NCBI GenBank assembly: GCA_013203755.1
Contig: JABMPI010000592.1
Span: 1 to 5,849 of the forward strand
From: Bacteroidota bacterium
Lineage (GTDB): Bacteria > Bacteroidota > Bacteroidia > Bacteroidales > Prolixibacteraceae
DNA: 5,849 nt
Direction: 5' to 3'
Positions 5,351-5,849 of the stretch are shown here, piece after piece. The stretch's first letter is position 1; each line of letters begins with the position of its first letter. The position numbers and the translations under genes were made by a program. The notes below the pieces were generated by a model. The model was not told the origin of the DNA. It did no database searches and worked only from the letters and a program-made list of their open reading frames with translations.

Positions 5351-5849
5351 TTATTTTAGAACAAAATTTATTGGAACTGTATATTCAACATTAACAGCTT
5401 GGCCTCTTTGTTTCCCGGGTTTCCATGCTGGAAAATCATTTACAACTCGTAATGCATCTTTATCAAGTAAGGGATGAACGCCCCTGGCAATTTTTGCATC
5501 GGTAGTATTACCATCTTTTGCAACTACAAATGTTACAAAAACTTTTCCTTGAATACCTGCTTTTTTAGCCTCTGTCGGATAATTTACCTTGTTTTCAATG
5601 AGTTTTCGAAGTTCTAAATCACCTCCGGGAAATTCAGGCATATCTTCTACAATTCTAAAAACTTCTTTTCCATTATCACCAGTTTTAGAATGTTCTTCAT
5701 TTTTCTCTTTTTCCTTAGAATCTCCATCCAAAGCAAAATTAATTGGTACCGTGTATTGAACTTTCACCAATTTTCCACGTTGTTTGCCTGGCTCCCATGT
5801 TTTTAAAAGAGACATAACCCGCAAAGCTTCTTTATCTAAAGTTGCATCT
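5351..5849 (-). CDS. Tandem TonB C-terminal-domain protein, 3' part only (gene runs off the right edge)
   Basis: 165 codons are visible and the frame is open to the window edge, so the true start lies beyond 5849. An in-frame TTG at 5824 falls inside a conserved domain and is not a start. Visible residues 1-41 are the end of one TonB C-terminal domain (LDKEALRV, PGKQRG, YTVPINF). Next comes a charged linker of about 25 residues rich in Lys, Glu and Asp, then a complete second domain at 67-165 (VEDMPEFPGGD, YP, GIQGKV, PGKQRGQ). By hand count the complete domain is identical to the M56 protein's C-terminal domain at 69 of 99 positions, and the partial one at 28 of 41. It is periplasmic by family knowledge. 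The missing N-terminal part may be another M56 peptidase, which would make this a duplicated blaI-M56 module, or a plain TonB-like protein. The blaI-type gene starts 101 bases downstream on the same strand. No terminator separates them. Confidence 0.88.
   Translation of the reverse strand, partial: DATLDKEALRVMSLLKTWEPGKQRGKLVKVQYTVPINFALDGDSKEKEKNEEHSKTGDNGKEVFRIVEDMPEFPGGDLELRKLIENKVNYPTEAKKAGIQGKVFVTFVVAKDGNTTDAKIARGVHPLLDKDALRVVNDFPAWKPGKQRGQAVNVEYTVPINFVLK

Noticed and set aside
1..5849. CRISPR arrays, tRNA or rRNA genes, insertion sequences
   Set aside because: No regularly spaced repeats, no tRNA-like cloverleaf or rRNA signature, and no transposase or terminal inverted repeats were seen on reading both strands.

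Overview
The window looks like chromosomal DNA of a Bacteroidota bacterium. The clues are AT-rich sequence, several matches to the phylum's -7 promoter element TAnnTTTG, a signal peptide ending in SFSQ, the lack of clear Shine-Dalgarno sequences, and a BlaI-M56 pair whose peptidase carries a TonB C-terminal domain. That fusion is common in this phylum. The genus cannot be read from the sequence.

Layout: positions 1-240 hold no convincing gene, but contain a strong terminator (191-218) that ends the minus-strand gene 241-942, a small multi-pass membrane protein. A 176-base divergent spacer follows. It carries a candidate -7 element on each strand, an imperfect inverted repeat, and a 35-codon open stretch with no start codon that may be a gene remnant. 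The plus-strand gene 1119-2072 encodes a protein with about seven membrane segments and a C-terminal LuxR-type DNA-binding domain. It converges with the minus-strand block that fills the rest of the window.

That block reads right to left. First comes the 3' end of a gene with tandem TonB C-terminal domains, cut by the window edge (5351-5849). Next is a blaI/mecI-type repressor (4863-5249), then an M56 peptidase-TonB fusion (3452-4870) overlapping it by 8 bases, then a secreted protein built of ten gapless TPR repeats (2100-3350). Between the edge gene and the repressor lie two matching 16-bp palindromes, 20 bp apart centre to centre, which I read as operators of the repressor. Between the peptidase and TPR genes lies a compact palindromic element with an 11-bp perfect stem.

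Working model: the repressor binds the twin palindromes and shuts its own operon. The membrane peptidase senses something in the periplasm through its TonB-type domain rather than through a penicillin-binding sensor, and cuts the repressor at a site that appears conserved. The adjacent tandem-TonB gene shares about 70% amino-acid identity with the peptidase's C-terminal domain, so the locus has probably duplicated. The signal and the target genes are not visible here.
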